Assembly (NCBI GenBank): GCA_964570205.1
Contig: CAZMXI010000014.1
Coordinates: forward strand, 1 to 40,152
DNA from: CAZMXI01 sp964570205
GTDB lineage: Bacteria; Planctomycetota; Phycisphaerae; Tepidisphaerales; Tepidisphaeraceae
DNA: 40,152 nt
Direction of reading: 5' to 3'
Shown piece by piece: positions 14,458-22,881 of this stretch (the stretch's first letter is position 1; the number at the start of each line of letters is the position of its first letter). Position numbers and translations under genes: made by a program. The notes beneath the pieces were generated by a model that did no database searches, had not been told where the DNA came from, and saw only the letters and a list, made by a program, of their open reading frames with translations.

Positions 14458-17025
14458 ATGCAGTCCACATCATCCATTCCTTACAGTCGCGAAGAGCTTT
14501 TCAGGGTCGGCAAGCCCCGCGTGTATACCGGGCGTCAGCTTGACGAGATCGCCTTTCCACTGGGCGGCATCGGGACCGGCTCGATCTCGCTGGGCGGATG
14601 GGGCCAGCTTCGCGATTTCGAGATATTCAACAGGCCATCCAAGGGCCTGATGTTCGACTACACCTTCTTCACGCTGCATGCCCGCAAGGGAAACAACGCC
14701 CCGGTGACGCGGGTCGTGCAGGGCCCGGTGGCCGGCGTCAACTTCACCGAGCAGGGCACGGGCATCACCCGCGCCAACGGCGCTGGCCTGCCGCATTTCC
14801 GGCAGGCGCGGTTCATCGGGCAGTTCCCGTTCGCCCGTCTGGAGCTCGATGATCCAAAGATGCCCCTGAAGGTGGCGATGGAGGCCTACAACCCGTTCAT
14901 CCCGCTCAATCCCGATGACTCGGGGCTGCCGATCGCCATTTTCAGGTTTCATCTGACCAACCCGACCGATGAGCCGATCCAGGCAAACCTGGCGGCCAAC
15001 CTGCAGAACCGCATCAACCACCCGGAACTCGGCAATGGGCTGGTCGAGTATTTCGAGGGCAAGTCGGTCCGCGGGCTGAAGATGTCCAATACCAAGCTCC
15101 CGGCCGACTCGCCGCGCTATGGCACGCTCTGCCTGGCGACGACGCACCGCGACATCGAAGTGCAGACGCACTGGTTCCGAGGCGCATGGTTTGACAGCCT
15201 CCAGCGGTTCTGGGACCAGATGGCGCGGGGCGCGCTGGAGCAGGACCGCATGCCGGCCACTGTCGAGCGAGGCGCCGATGTCGGCTCGATCGGCCTGCGG
15301 GCGACCGTCGCGCCCGGGAAGACCGAGACCCTGACCATCTGCATCGCCTGGCACATTCCCAATTTCCAGATGTACTGGCGGGCGCCCAACGCCACGTGGA
15401 AGAACCACTACGCCACGCGCCATGCGGATGCCGTCGCGGTGGCCGAATACGTGGGCGAGAATGCCCGGCGGCTTGAGGGGCATACGCGCGACTTCGCCGA
15501 TGCGCTGTTCTCCAGCACGCTGCCCGAGTCGGTGATGGATGCCGTCTCGTCGCAGATATCGATCCTGAAGACCACCACCTGCGTGCGCCTGACGGATGGC
15601 ACGTTCTATGGCTGGGAGGGCTGTCACCCGGCCTCCGGCTGCTGCGAGGGCACCTGCACGCACGTGTGGAACTACGCCCAGACGCTGCCCTATCTGTTCC
15701 CGAGCCTCGAGCGCTCGATCCGGGACGCCGACTATGCCTGGAACCTGCACGGCGACGGCCACATGACATTCCGCATGCCGCTGCCGCTGGGCACCGTCCC
15801 CAAGGCCGACTTCCATCCGGCGGCGGATGGGCAGATGGGCGGGATACTCAAGCTCTACCGGGAATGGCAGATTTGCGGCGACGATGCGTGGCTGCGCGCG
15901 ATCTGGCCGGGCGTGAAGAAGGCGCTGGAGTATGCCTGGCTCTACTGGGACCGCGACCACGATGGCGTGATGGAGGGCGTGCAGCACAACACCTACGACA
16001 TAGAGTTCTATGGCCCGAACACAATGATGGGCAGCTTCTACCTGGCGGCCCTTCGCGCTGCCGAGGAGATGGCCAAGCACCTCCAGGATTTCCAGGCCGC
16101 TCGCACCTACCGCCACCTGATCGACCTGGGCGGCCGAAAGATGGACCAGATCCTCTTCAACGGCGAATACTACATCCAGGATGTGCGGCTGGATGCCGCC
16201 CAGCATGCTTCCCACGGGTCCAATATCTCGATGGGCGGGCAATCGGCAGATCCCAACAACCCCAATTATCCCAAGTACCAGTACGGCAAGGGATGCCTGT
16301 CGGACCAGATGATCGGCCAGTGGTACGCGCGCATGTTGCGGCTGGGAGATCTGTTTGACCCGGCGAACATCCGCAAGACGATGGCCTCGATCTTCAAGTA
16401 CAACTGGCGGGCGGACCTGTCGGAGCATTCCAACGCCCAGCGCATCTATGCCGTGAACGATGAGGCGGGGCTGTTGCTGTGCACCTGGCCCAGGGGCGAG
16501 CGCCCGGCGCTGCCGTTCCCCTATTCCGACGAGGTCTGGTGCGGCATCGAGTACCAGGTGGCAAGCCACATGATCTACGAGGGGCTGGTGGATGAAGGCC
16601 TGGCGATCGTCAAAGGCGTCCGCGACCGGCATACCGGCGAGCGCCGCAACCCCTGGAACGAATTTGAATGCGGCAACCACTATGCGCGGTCGATGGCCGC
16701 CTATTCGCTATTGTTGGCGTTGAGCGATTTTTCGTACTCAGCGCCGCGACGGGCGATCGGCTTCGCCCCGCGCATCCACGGCGATAACTTCGCCTGCTTC
16801 TTCAGCGTCGACTCGGCCTGGGGCATGCTGCGGCAGGCTGGTGGGCGAGCCTCGATCGAGATCAAGTCCGGCCAACTGCCGCTGAGCGAGGCGCGCGTCT
16901 CCTTCAGGCCATCGCGCGCGAGCATCGGCGCCCAGCGTGTGGGCGCAAAGCCCTCGGCCGGGAATGTCCTCGCATTCGACGAGCCCATCACTCTCTCCGC
17001 CGGGCAGACGCTGGAGATCTCGTAA
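14458..17025 (+). CDS. GH116 family beta-glycosidase (GBA2-like, DUF608)
   Basis: An 855-residue glycoside hydrolase related to non-lysosomal glucosylceramidase and bacterial GH116 beta-glucosidases/xylosidases. Residues about 20-340 form the N-terminal beta-sandwich (FPLGGIGTGSISLGGWG); residues about 355-790 form the (alpha/alpha)6 catalytic barrel (CEGTCTHVWNYAQTLPYLFP; EFECGNHYARSMAAYSLLLA). The likely nucleophile is Glu516 in HNTYDIEFYGPN. Asp668 in YAVNDEAGLLL is a good candidate for the acid/base because its 152-residue distance equals that between the known pair in the Thermoanaerobacterium enzyme (from memory). There is no signal peptide, so it should act in the cytoplasm on imported glycosides. 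It follows lpdA by 65 bases but probably has its own promoter; the aldo/keto reductase follows 64 bases later. Confidence 0.92.
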   Translation: MQSTSSIPYSREELFRVGKPRVYTGRQLDEIAFPLGGIGTGSISLGGWGQLRDFEIFNRPSKGLMFDYTFFTLHARKGNNAPVTRVVQGPVAGVNFTEQGTGITRANGAGLPHFRQARFIGQFPFARLELDDPKMPLKVAMEAYNPFIPLNPDDSGLPIAIFRFHLTNPTDEPIQANLAANLQNRINHPELGNGLVEYFEGKSVRGLKMSNTKLPADSPRYGTLCLATTHRDIEVQTHWFRGAWFDSLQRFWDQMARGALEQDRMPATVERGADVGSIGLRATVAPGKTETLTICIAWHIPNFQMYWRAPNATWKNHYATRHADAVAVAEYVGENARRLEGHTRDFADALFSSTLPESVMDAVSSQISILKTTTCVRLTDGTFYGWEGCHPASGCCEGTCTHVWNYAQTLPYLFPSLERSIRDADYAWNLHGDGHMTFRMPLPLGTVPKADFHPAADGQMGGILKLYREWQICGDDAWLRAIWPGVKKALEYAWLYWDRDHDGVMEGVQHNTYDIEFYGPNTMMGSFYLAALRAAEEMAKHLQDFQAARTYRHLIDLGGRKMDQILFNGEYYIQDVRLDAAQHASHGSNISMGGQSADPNNPNYPKYQYGKGCLSDQMIGQWYARMLRLGDLFDPANIRKTMASIFKYNWRADLSEHSNAQRIYAVNDEAGLLLCTWPRGERPALPFPYSDEVWCGIEYQVASHMIYEGLVDEGLAIVKGVRDRHTGERRNPWNEFECGNHYARSMAAYSLLLALSDFSYSAPRRAIGFAPRIHGDNFACFFSVDSAWGMLRQAGGRASIEIKSGQLPLSEARVSFRPSRASIGAQRVGAKPSAGNVLAFDEPITLSAGQTLEIS

Positions 17026-17089
17026 CGGCGTGAGGCAAGGTTCTTTTCGGTGTGCTCAGCGGGGGCGAGTTCATGGCAGAATAGCCGTT

Positions 17090-18013
17090 ATGAAATACCG
17101 CACTCTTGGCAAAACCGGGCTCCGCGTCTCGGTCATCGGCATTGGCACGTGGCAGTTCGGCGGCGAATGGGGCAAGGATTTCACCCAGCAGGAAGTCGAT
17201 GGCATCCTCCGCCTCGCTTCCGACCTGAGGATCAACTTCATCGACACCGCCGAGTGCTACGGCGACCACCTCTCCGAGTCCCTGATCGGCAACGCCATTC
17301 ACGCCCAGCGCGGCCGATGGATCATCGCCACGAAATTCGGCCACCGATACCTCGGCTTCATGCAGCGGTCCGAGCCTCGCTCGGCGGCCGAGGTCATGCA
17401 GCAGCTTGAGCGGTCGCTGAGCGCCTTGCGCACCGACTATATCGACCTGTACCAGTATCACTCGGTCCGCAACAGCGAATTTGACGACCAGGCCGTCCGC
17501 GATGCCCTCGCCAGGGCGAAACAGGCCGGCAAAATCCGACATATCGGCAGTTCGATCTCGCCGCCGGACAACATGCACCAGACGGAGGGCGCCTCGGCGG
17601 CGGGCGTTGAGGCGATCCAGGTGATCTACAACCGGCTCGATCGCGCCGCCGAAGAGGCGGTTCTGCCAAGCTGCCAGCGGCAGAACCTGGGCGTGCTGGC
17701 GCGGGTGCCGCTGGCCAGCGGGCTGCTGTCGGGCAAGTACCGACCCGGCGATACCTTCCCGACCAATGACTTCCGAAACACACAGGATCCGCACAGAGTC
17801 TCCGAGCGAATCCGGCAGGCGCAGGAAATCCGGCAAGGGGAAGTCCCGCCGGGCGTGCCGATGGCGCAATGGGCGCTGGCCTGGTGCCTGCAGCACCCAG
17901 CGGTGACGTGCGTGATCCCCGGCTGCAAGGATGAGAAGCAGGTGCAGTCGAACGCCGCCGCGGCTGATCTTCCTATGGTGCGGGATGACCATCCGCAGGC
18001 GACGACATCCTGA
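17090..18013 (+). CDS. aldo/keto reductase
   Basis: A 307-residue NADPH-dependent oxidoreductase with the AKR (beta/alpha)8 fold. The catalytic tetrad is visible: Asp52 and Tyr57 (FIDTAECYG), Lys82 (ATKFG) and His124 (LYQYHS). The C-terminal cofactor loop VTCVIPGCKDEKQVQSNAAA is also typical. The start MKYRTLGKTGLRVSVIGIG is the canonical N-terminus, so ATG 17090 is chosen although the frame is open 150 bases further upstream. The substrate cannot be assigned; adjacency to the GH116 glycosidase suggests sugars or sugar-derived aldehydes, as an inference. A promoter and a hairpin terminator lie 70-170 bases downstream. Confidence 0.93.
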   Translation: MKYRTLGKTGLRVSVIGIGTWQFGGEWGKDFTQQEVDGILRLASDLRINFIDTAECYGDHLSESLIGNAIHAQRGRWIIATKFGHRYLGFMQRSEPRSAAEVMQQLERSLSALRTDYIDLYQYHSVRNSEFDDQAVRDALARAKQAGKIRHIGSSISPPDNMHQTEGASAAGVEAIQVIYNRLDRAAEEAVLPSCQRQNLGVLARVPLASGLLSGKYRPGDTFPTNDFRNTQDPHRVSERIRQAQEIRQGEVPPGVPMAQWALAWCLQHPAVTCVIPGCKDEKQVQSNAAAADLPMVRDDHPQATTS

Positions 18014-18084
18014 GGTGAGGGCCCCCTTGCCGGACCGGAGAAAGTGATGGCGGATAAATTTGGCGCAATCCGGCGAAAATCGTT

Positions 18085-18113
18085 TTGCGTGACCTCATGA
18101 TGGCGACTAAAAT
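18085..18113 (+). promoter_or_regulatory. promoter of a candidate small RNA
   Basis: TTGCGT (18085-18090), exactly 17 bases, TAAAAT (18108-18113, 5 of 6 to consensus). The predicted start at about 18120 is only five bases before a terminator-like hairpin, so the transcript would be about 68 nucleotides long. Confidence 0.5.
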
Positions 18114-18119
18114 GCAGCC

Positions 18120-18187
18120 AGTGGGCCGACGGCTTCCTCCTCGAAGAAAGTTCCCCCCCGCTTTCTTCAATCCGTCGGCTCTTTTTG
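18120..18187 (+). ncRNA. candidate hairpin small RNA with C-rich, anti-Shine-Dalgarno loops
   Basis: From the predicted start to the T-run, the RNA is almost entirely one two-tier hairpin: outer stem GCCGACGG (18125-18132) with CCGTCGGC (18172-18179), inner stem GAAGAAAG (18143-18150) with CTTTCTTC (18161-18168), all 16 pairs perfect. The unpaired parts are CTTCCTCCTC (18133-18142), complementary to a Shine-Dalgarno such as GGAGGAAG, and the apical loop TTCCCCCCCG. Trans-acting RNAs with C-rich or CCUCC loops that block ribosome sites are known in other bacteria; that this is one is inference. It could instead simply be the terminator of the upstream reductase gene or a leader attenuator for sucD. 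Confidence 0.45.
18125..18187 (+). terminator. intrinsic terminator (end of reductase transcript and/or small RNA)
   Basis: Stem GCCGACGG/CCGTCGGC enclosing GAAGAAAG/CTTTCTTC, followed by TCTTTTTG (18180-18187). It has the right form for termination on the plus strand only; the minus-strand side has no T-run. It isolates sucD from the reductase gene. Confidence 0.85.
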
Positions 18188-18236
18188 TTGCGCTGGGCTT
18201 CGCTGCTTGGTGCCGTTGGCGGTCTTTTCGCACTTC

Positions 18237-18263
18237 TTGCCCCCGCCATCATTGCCCTATATT
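18237..18263 (+). promoter_or_regulatory. possible sucD promoter
   Basis: TATATT (18258-18263, 5 of 6) lies about 30 bases before the sucD start. The best -35, TTGCCC at 18237-18242, has a short 15-base spacer. The position after the terminator at 18187 makes a promoter here likely. Confidence 0.35.
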
Positions 18264-18293
18264 CTTCTGAGCCTCGGAAGGAACCACAGACTC

Positions 18294-19196
18294 ATGAGCA
18301 TTCTCGTCAACAAGCGCACGCGGGTCATCTGCCAGGGGATTACCGGTTCGGCAGGGGCCTTTCATACCCGCCAGTGCCTGGATTACGGCACGAAGATGGT
18401 CGGCGGCGTCACCCCCGGCAAGGGCGGCCAGAAAGACCCCAACGGTTTGCCGATTTTTGACACGGTGCGGCAGGCCGTCGAGGCGACCAATGCCACCGCC
18501 ACCATGGTCTTTGTGCCGCCGCCATTCGCGGCAGACGCGATCATGGAGGCGGCCGACGCGGGCATCAGGATCATCGTCGCCATCACTGAAGGCGTTCCCG
18601 TGCTGGATATGGTGAAGGTCAGGGCCTACCTCAAGGAGCACCCCAAGAGTGTGCTCATTGGCCCGAATTGCCCCGGCATCATCACGCCCGGCGAATGCAA
18701 GATCGGTATCATGCCCGGTTACATCCACACGCCGGCCAAACAGGCCAAGTCGGGCAGGAAGGTGGGCATCATCTCGCGTTCGGGAACGCTTACCTACGAA
18801 GCCGTCTGGCAGTGCTCGACGCGCGGCATTGGCCAGACGACCTGCGTGGGCATCGGCGGCGACCCGGTGAAAGGGCTGAACTTCATCGAGCTGCTGGACA
18901 TGTTCAACCGCGATAGCGAGACGGATGCGATCATCCTGATCGGCGAGATCGGCGGCACCGACGAGGAGGCCGCCGCGGCGTTCATCAGGCAGTATGTGAA
19001 GAAGCCGGTGGTGGCGTTCATTGCCGGCCGCACCGCTCCGCCCGGCCGGCGCATGGGGCATGCCGGCGCGATCATCAGCGGCGGCGAAGGCACGGCCGAG
19101 TCCAAGATCAACGCCCTGCGCGATGCGGGCATTGCCGTTGCCGAAAGCCCGGCCACGATTGGCGAAGGAGCGGCGAAGATCCTGGGCGTGGCGTAG
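18294..19196 (+). CDS. sucD: succinate--CoA ligase (ADP/GDP-forming) alpha subunit
   Basis: A 300-residue alpha subunit of succinyl-CoA synthetase, the TCA-cycle enzyme making ATP or GTP from succinyl-CoA. The CoA-binding Rossmann part is ICQGITGSAGAFHTRQCLDYG; GPNCPGIITPGECKIGIMPG and the CoA-ligase part follow. The phosphorylated histidine is His256 in GHAGAIISGGEGTAESK. The start at 18294 has GGAAGGAACC upstream and matches the family N-terminus. The beta subunit gene sucC, normally immediately upstream, is absent here: the upstream gene is a reductase and a terminator intervenes. The 3' end faces metH with 13 bases between stops. Confidence 0.97.
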   Translation: MSILVNKRTRVICQGITGSAGAFHTRQCLDYGTKMVGGVTPGKGGQKDPNGLPIFDTVRQAVEATNATATMVFVPPPFAADAIMEAADAGIRIIVAITEGVPVLDMVKVRAYLKEHPKSVLIGPNCPGIITPGECKIGIMPGYIHTPAKQAKSGRKVGIISRSGTLTYEAVWQCSTRGIGQTTCVGIGGDPVKGLNFIELLDMFNRDSETDAIILIGEIGGTDEEAAAAFIRQYVKKPVVAFIAGRTAPPGRRMGHAGAIISGGEGTAESKINALRDAGIAVAESPATIGEGAAKILGVA

Positions 19197-19209
19197 CGTC
19201 CCGGCCGGG

Positions 19210-22200
19210 TCACACGTCGAAATACTTGGCCTGCGGGTGGTGCACGACGATCGCGTCCGTCGACTGTTCCGGCGTCAGCATGAAGTTTTCGGTCAGGCTC
19301 ACGCCGATATCGCCCGGCCGCAGTAAATCGACGATCAGCCGGCGGTCTTCAAGATTGGGGCACGCGGGATAGCCGAATGAGTATCGGCTGCCCCGGTACT
19401 TCTGGTGAAACAGATCCTCGATGCGGGGGGCATCCTCGCTGCTGAAGCCAAGCTCTTGGCGCATGCGCTTGTGCCATAGTTCGGCCAGCGCTTCGGCCGA
19501 TTCCACCCCGAAGCCGTGCAGGAAGAGGTACTCCTGATACTTGTCGGCCTTGCGGAGCGATTCGGCGACTTCGGTGGCGTGATCGCCCACGGTGACGAGC
19601 TGGACCCCCATCACGTCGAACTGGCCGGATTCAACCGACCTGAAGAAGTCCGAAATGCACAGCCGACGCCGGCCCTGCTGCCGCGGGAAGGTGAATCGCA
19701 GCAGCTCGCGAGGCGTCTGGCGGGGCGCAAACGCAGCCCCATCACGCGCGCCGGCCGGATCGTAGACGATCACATCATTCCCCTGCGATTGCACAGGCCA
19801 GTACCCGTAGATGACCTTGGGCCCAAGCAGCCCATCCTCCTCGGCCTGCCGCTGGAGCCGGCCAAAGACCGGGCGGGCCTTTTCGTTGAGCAGTTGCTCG
19901 TAATCGGCCTCGCTGAGGCCTTTGCGCTTGAAGCCCCATTGGCCGACGATCAGAGCGACGGGGTTGATATACGGAAAGAGGTGCCTGACCGGCAGTTCGC
20001 CGACCACGCGACGGCCCCAGAACGGCGGCACGGGAACGGGATTGTCCTTCGCGATCGGCGGTGCATCGGCCAGATCGGACTGCGGCTTGACCGCCCTCGC
20101 CCGCAGCTCCTTGCGCCGCCGAGCCCGCTTTCGCTGTTCATCGACGATCGCCTGGAGCCGGCCGCCGGCGATGTGATCCATGATGTGCAGGCCCTCGAAG
20201 GCATCCTTGCCGTAGAGCACCGGGCCATTGTAGATGCCGGCCAGGTCATCCTCGGCATAGTCCCGGGTGAGCGCTGCCCCGCCCAGCAGCACGGGCGCGC
20301 TGATGCCCTGGGCGTTGAGCTCTTCCAGATTCTCCTTCATCACGGCCACGCTCTTGACCAGAAGGCCCGACATGCCGACAGCGTCAGCCTTCTTTTCGTG
20401 AAACGCCTTGAGTATCTCGCCGATGGGCTGCTTGATGCCCAGGTTGTGCACCGTGTAGCCATTATTGGTGAGGATGATGTCTACGAGGTTCTTGCCGATG
20501 TCGTGAACATCGCCCTTGACCGTGGCCAGCACGATGGTGCCCTTGCTCTGGCCGCCGGCCTTCTCCATGTGCGGCTCGAGGTGGGCCACAGCCGCCTTCA
20601 TGACCTCGGCGCTTTGAAGCACGAACGGAAGCTGCATCTGCCCCGATCCGAACAGCTCGCCCACCACCTTCATTCCTTCCAGAAGGATGTTGTTGATGAT
20701 GTCCAGGGGCTTGAATTGCGTGAGCGCTTGATCCAGGTGCGCCATCAGATCTCGCTTCTCGCCGTCGATGATGTGGCGCTTCAGCTTCTCCTCGATGCTG
20801 AGGTTGTCCTGGGCGACGGATGCGGCTGGCGCTCCCTTCTCATCCGGAAACAGGCTGACAAAATGCGTGAGCGGGTCAAAGCTCTCGCGCCGCCGGTCGT
20901 AAATCAGGTCCAGCGCGGCGTTCCACTGCTCGTCGGAAATCCGATTGCGCGGCAGGATCTTGGATGCGTGCGCGATCGCTCCGGTCAGCCCGGCCTCGAT
21001 CAGCTCGTGCAGAAAGGCGCTGTTCAGCACCACCCGGGCGGCTGGTTTCAACCCAAAGCTGACGTTCGACAACCCCACAAGCGTGTGGCAGCGAGGCAGT
21101 TCATGGTTGATCAGGCGCACGCCTTCGATGGTCTCCAGGGCGTTGCGGCGATCTTCCTCGATGCCCGTCGAGATGGGGAGCACCAGCGGGTCGAACAGGA
21201 TGTCCTCGCTGCGCATGCCGTGCCGATCGACCGCCAGCTCGTGAATGCGCCTGGCGATGGATAGCTTGCGCTGAGCCGTCCGGGCCATGGCATTCTGCTT
21301 GTCTTCGTCGATCGTGCCGGCGACGACCGCCGCCCCGTACTTCTTCGCCAGGCCGCAGATATTCGCGATCCGTTCCTCGCCATCTTCCAGGTTCATCGAG
21401 TTCAGGATGCATCGCCCGCCGGCCAGCTTCAGCCCGGCCTCCATCACATCCGGGTTCGTGCTGTCGAGCATCAGCGGCACGGGAATCTGCCGCACGAACC
21501 GGCTGACAACCTCGTGCATGTCGCGCACGCCATCCCGCCCGACAAAATCCACGCATACATCCAGAAGGTGTGAGCCATCCCGCACCTCATCCCGCGCCAT
21601 CGAGACCAGGTGGTCCCAGTCTTCCTCCTGAAGCAGCCGCTTGAACTGCCGGGAACCGTTGGTGTTGGTGCGCTCGGCGATGATCAGATAGCTGGTGTCC
21701 TGGCGGATGTCCTCGGCTGTGCTCAGGCTGGAGACCTGGGCCCGAAGATTCAATGATCGCGGACCAGGGTCCCGCAAGTCGCCGGAGGACTGCAGTGCGT
21801 CAACCAGCGCCTTGATATGGGCAGGAGTGGTGCCGCAGCATCCGCCGACAATGTTTACCCTGAAATCGCGGATGAATCGCAGCATCGCCGTTGCGAAGTC
21901 GCCTGCCACCAGCGGGAAGTGCGTCTGGCCGTCGATCATCAAAGGAATGCCCGCGTTCGGCAGCACGCTGATGAGTCCCGGCCAGTTCTGGCTGAGATAC
22001 TGGATATGCTCGCTCATCTCGGCCGGGCCGGTGGCGCAGTTCAGTCCCAGGCAGGCCACGCGATCGTAAGGCAGGATCGACGCCACGACGGCCGAGATGT
22101 CGGACCCCAGCAGCATCTTGTTCTGGGTGTCCATCGAGACCTGCACGATAATGGGCAACTCGACGCCGGCCTCGGCCATGGCCGCCGTCGCCGCATTGAT

Positions 22201-22716
22201 GGCTACTTTCGCCTGAAGCAGGTCCTGCACCGTCTCGATGAGAAACAAGTCCACGCCGCCGGCCAGCAAACCCCGGCACTGCTCGGCGTAGCTTTCGAGC
22301 ATCGCATCCCACGTGGTATGGCCGAGACTGACGAGCTTGGTTCCCGGACCGAGCGAGCCAACGACATATCTCGGCCGGTCCGGCGTCTCGAACTTGGCGC
22401 ATGCCCGCCGGGCAATCTGTGCCGCCCGCCGGTTCAGGTCGAAGGTCTTGTCGGCGATGCCGAACTCGGCCAGGACGATCCTGTTGGCGCCGAACGTGTT
22501 GGTTTCGACGGCATCCGAACCCACCGCCAGAAAGCTCTCGTGAATTTCCTGGATGACGTCCGGACGGGTCTCTGTCAGGATCTCCGAGCAGTTCTCATGC
22601 CCCAGCCAATCGCGGTTGAGATCCAGGTCATAGGTGTGGATGCTGGTGCCCATCGCGCCGTCAAGTACGACGACGCGGCGTTGGCCCAGTTCGAGAAAAC
22701 TCGGTCGACTATTCAA
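19210..22716 (-). CDS. metH: cobalamin-dependent methionine synthase
   Basis: A protein of about 1,168 residues (E. coli 1,227) that transfers a methyl group from methyltetrahydrofolate via cobalamin to homocysteine. The homocysteine domain is residues 1-320, with zinc ligands Cys227 (LGLNCATGP) and Cys293-Cys294 (GGCCGTTPAH). The pterin domain is about 345-610. The B12 cap and Rossmann domains are about 640-890, with lower-axial His738 in VHDIGKN. The AdoMet reactivation domain is about 915-1165 (RIEDLFHQKYRGSRYSFGYP). All four modules are present. The start is taken as TTG 22716, because AAAGGAG lies 8 bases before it; an in-frame GTG at 22740 has no ribosome site. A three-codon ORF (ATG CGG CAT TGA) overlaps that TTG. 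No cobalamin or SAM riboswitch was recognised in the 165 bases upstream. Confidence 0.97.
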   Translation of the reverse strand: MNSRPSFLELGQRRVVVLDGAMGTSIHTYDLDLNRDWLGHENCSEILTETRPDVIQEIHESFLAVGSDAVETNTFGANRIVLAEFGIADKTFDLNRRAAQIARRACAKFETPDRPRYVVGSLGPGTKLVSLGHTTWDAMLESYAEQCRGLLAGGVDLFLIETVQDLLQAKVAINAATAAMAEAGVELPIIVQVSMDTQNKMLLGSDISAVVASILPYDRVACLGLNCATGPAEMSEHIQYLSQNWPGLISVLPNAGIPLMIDGQTHFPLVAGDFATAMLRFIRDFRVNIVGGCCGTTPAHIKALVDALQSSGDLRDPGPRSLNLRAQVSSLSTAEDIRQDTSYLIIAERTNTNGSRQFKRLLQEEDWDHLVSMARDEVRDGSHLLDVCVDFVGRDGVRDMHEVVSRFVRQIPVPLMLDSTNPDVMEAGLKLAGGRCILNSMNLEDGEERIANICGLAKKYGAAVVAGTIDEDKQNAMARTAQRKLSIARRIHELAVDRHGMRSEDILFDPLVLPISTGIEEDRRNALETIEGVRLINHELPRCHTLVGLSNVSFGLKPAARVVLNSAFLHELIEAGLTGAIAHASKILPRNRISDEQWNAALDLIYDRRRESFDPLTHFVSLFPDEKGAPAASVAQDNLSIEEKLKRHIIDGEKRDLMAHLDQALTQFKPLDIINNILLEGMKVVGELFGSGQMQLPFVLQSAEVMKAAVAHLEPHMEKAGGQSKGTIVLATVKGDVHDIGKNLVDIILTNNGYTVHNLGIKQPIGEILKAFHEKKADAVGMSGLLVKSVAVMKENLEELNAQGISAPVLLGGAALTRDYAEDDLAGIYNGPVLYGKDAFEGLHIMDHIAGGRLQAIVDEQRKRARRRKELRARAVKPQSDLADAPPIAKDNPVPVPPFWGRRVVGELPVRHLFPYINPVALIVGQWGFKRKGLSEADYEQLLNEKARPVFGRLQRQAEEDGLLGPKVIYGYWPVQSQGNDVIVYDPAGARDGAAFAPRQTPRELLRFTFPRQQGRRRLCISDFFRSVESGQFDVMGVQLVTVGDHATEVAESLRKADKYQEYLFLHGFGVESAEALAELWHKRMRQELGFSSEDAPRIEDLFHQKYRGSRYSFGYPACPNLEDRRLIVDLLRPGDIGVSLTENFMLTPEQSTDAIVVHHPQAKYFDV

Positions 22717-22840
22717 TGCCGCATCTCCTTTGGCCGGCACGCGGGCTGCGAAGCCGGCGAATCCTACATCTTAGGTCGAAATTGCCCGGTTGTGAAAGCT
22801 CCCGCCGGCAACGCGTGCATTTGGCTGATGTAGAGATACT

Positions 22841-22862
22841 GTCGGCCGTATCGTCGGCCGAC
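22841..22862. repeat. perfect inverted repeat between metH and a divergent gene
   Basis: GTCGGCCG (22841-22848), six bases TATCGT, CGGCCGAC (22855-22862): a perfect 8-base dyad. It lies 19 bases before the GTG of the plus-strand gene at 22882 and about 125 bases upstream of metH. It could be an operator for either gene or a 5'-leader hairpin. Confidence 0.6.
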
Positions 22863-22881
22863 GGGATCAGGGAGCATCGGC

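Noticed and set aside
14470..16680. Long open frame on the minus strand opposite the GH116 gene (736 codons).
   Set aside because: GH116 on the plus strand has full family motifs; the minus frame shows no domain, is rich in Arg, Ala, Val and His, and is a typical antisense shadow in high-GC DNA. The same applies to 12929-14473 (minus, opposite lpdA), 19516-21264 (plus, opposite metH), 25247-27076 (minus, opposite the hybrid kinase), 32818-34500 (minus, opposite the TPR and ExbB genes) and 36763-38700 (minus, opposite the toroid protein).
22741..22881. Looked for a cobalamin or SAM riboswitch upstream of metH.
   Set aside because: No B12-box-like element or SAM core was visible, and the region is only about 165 bases long and shared with a divergent gene.
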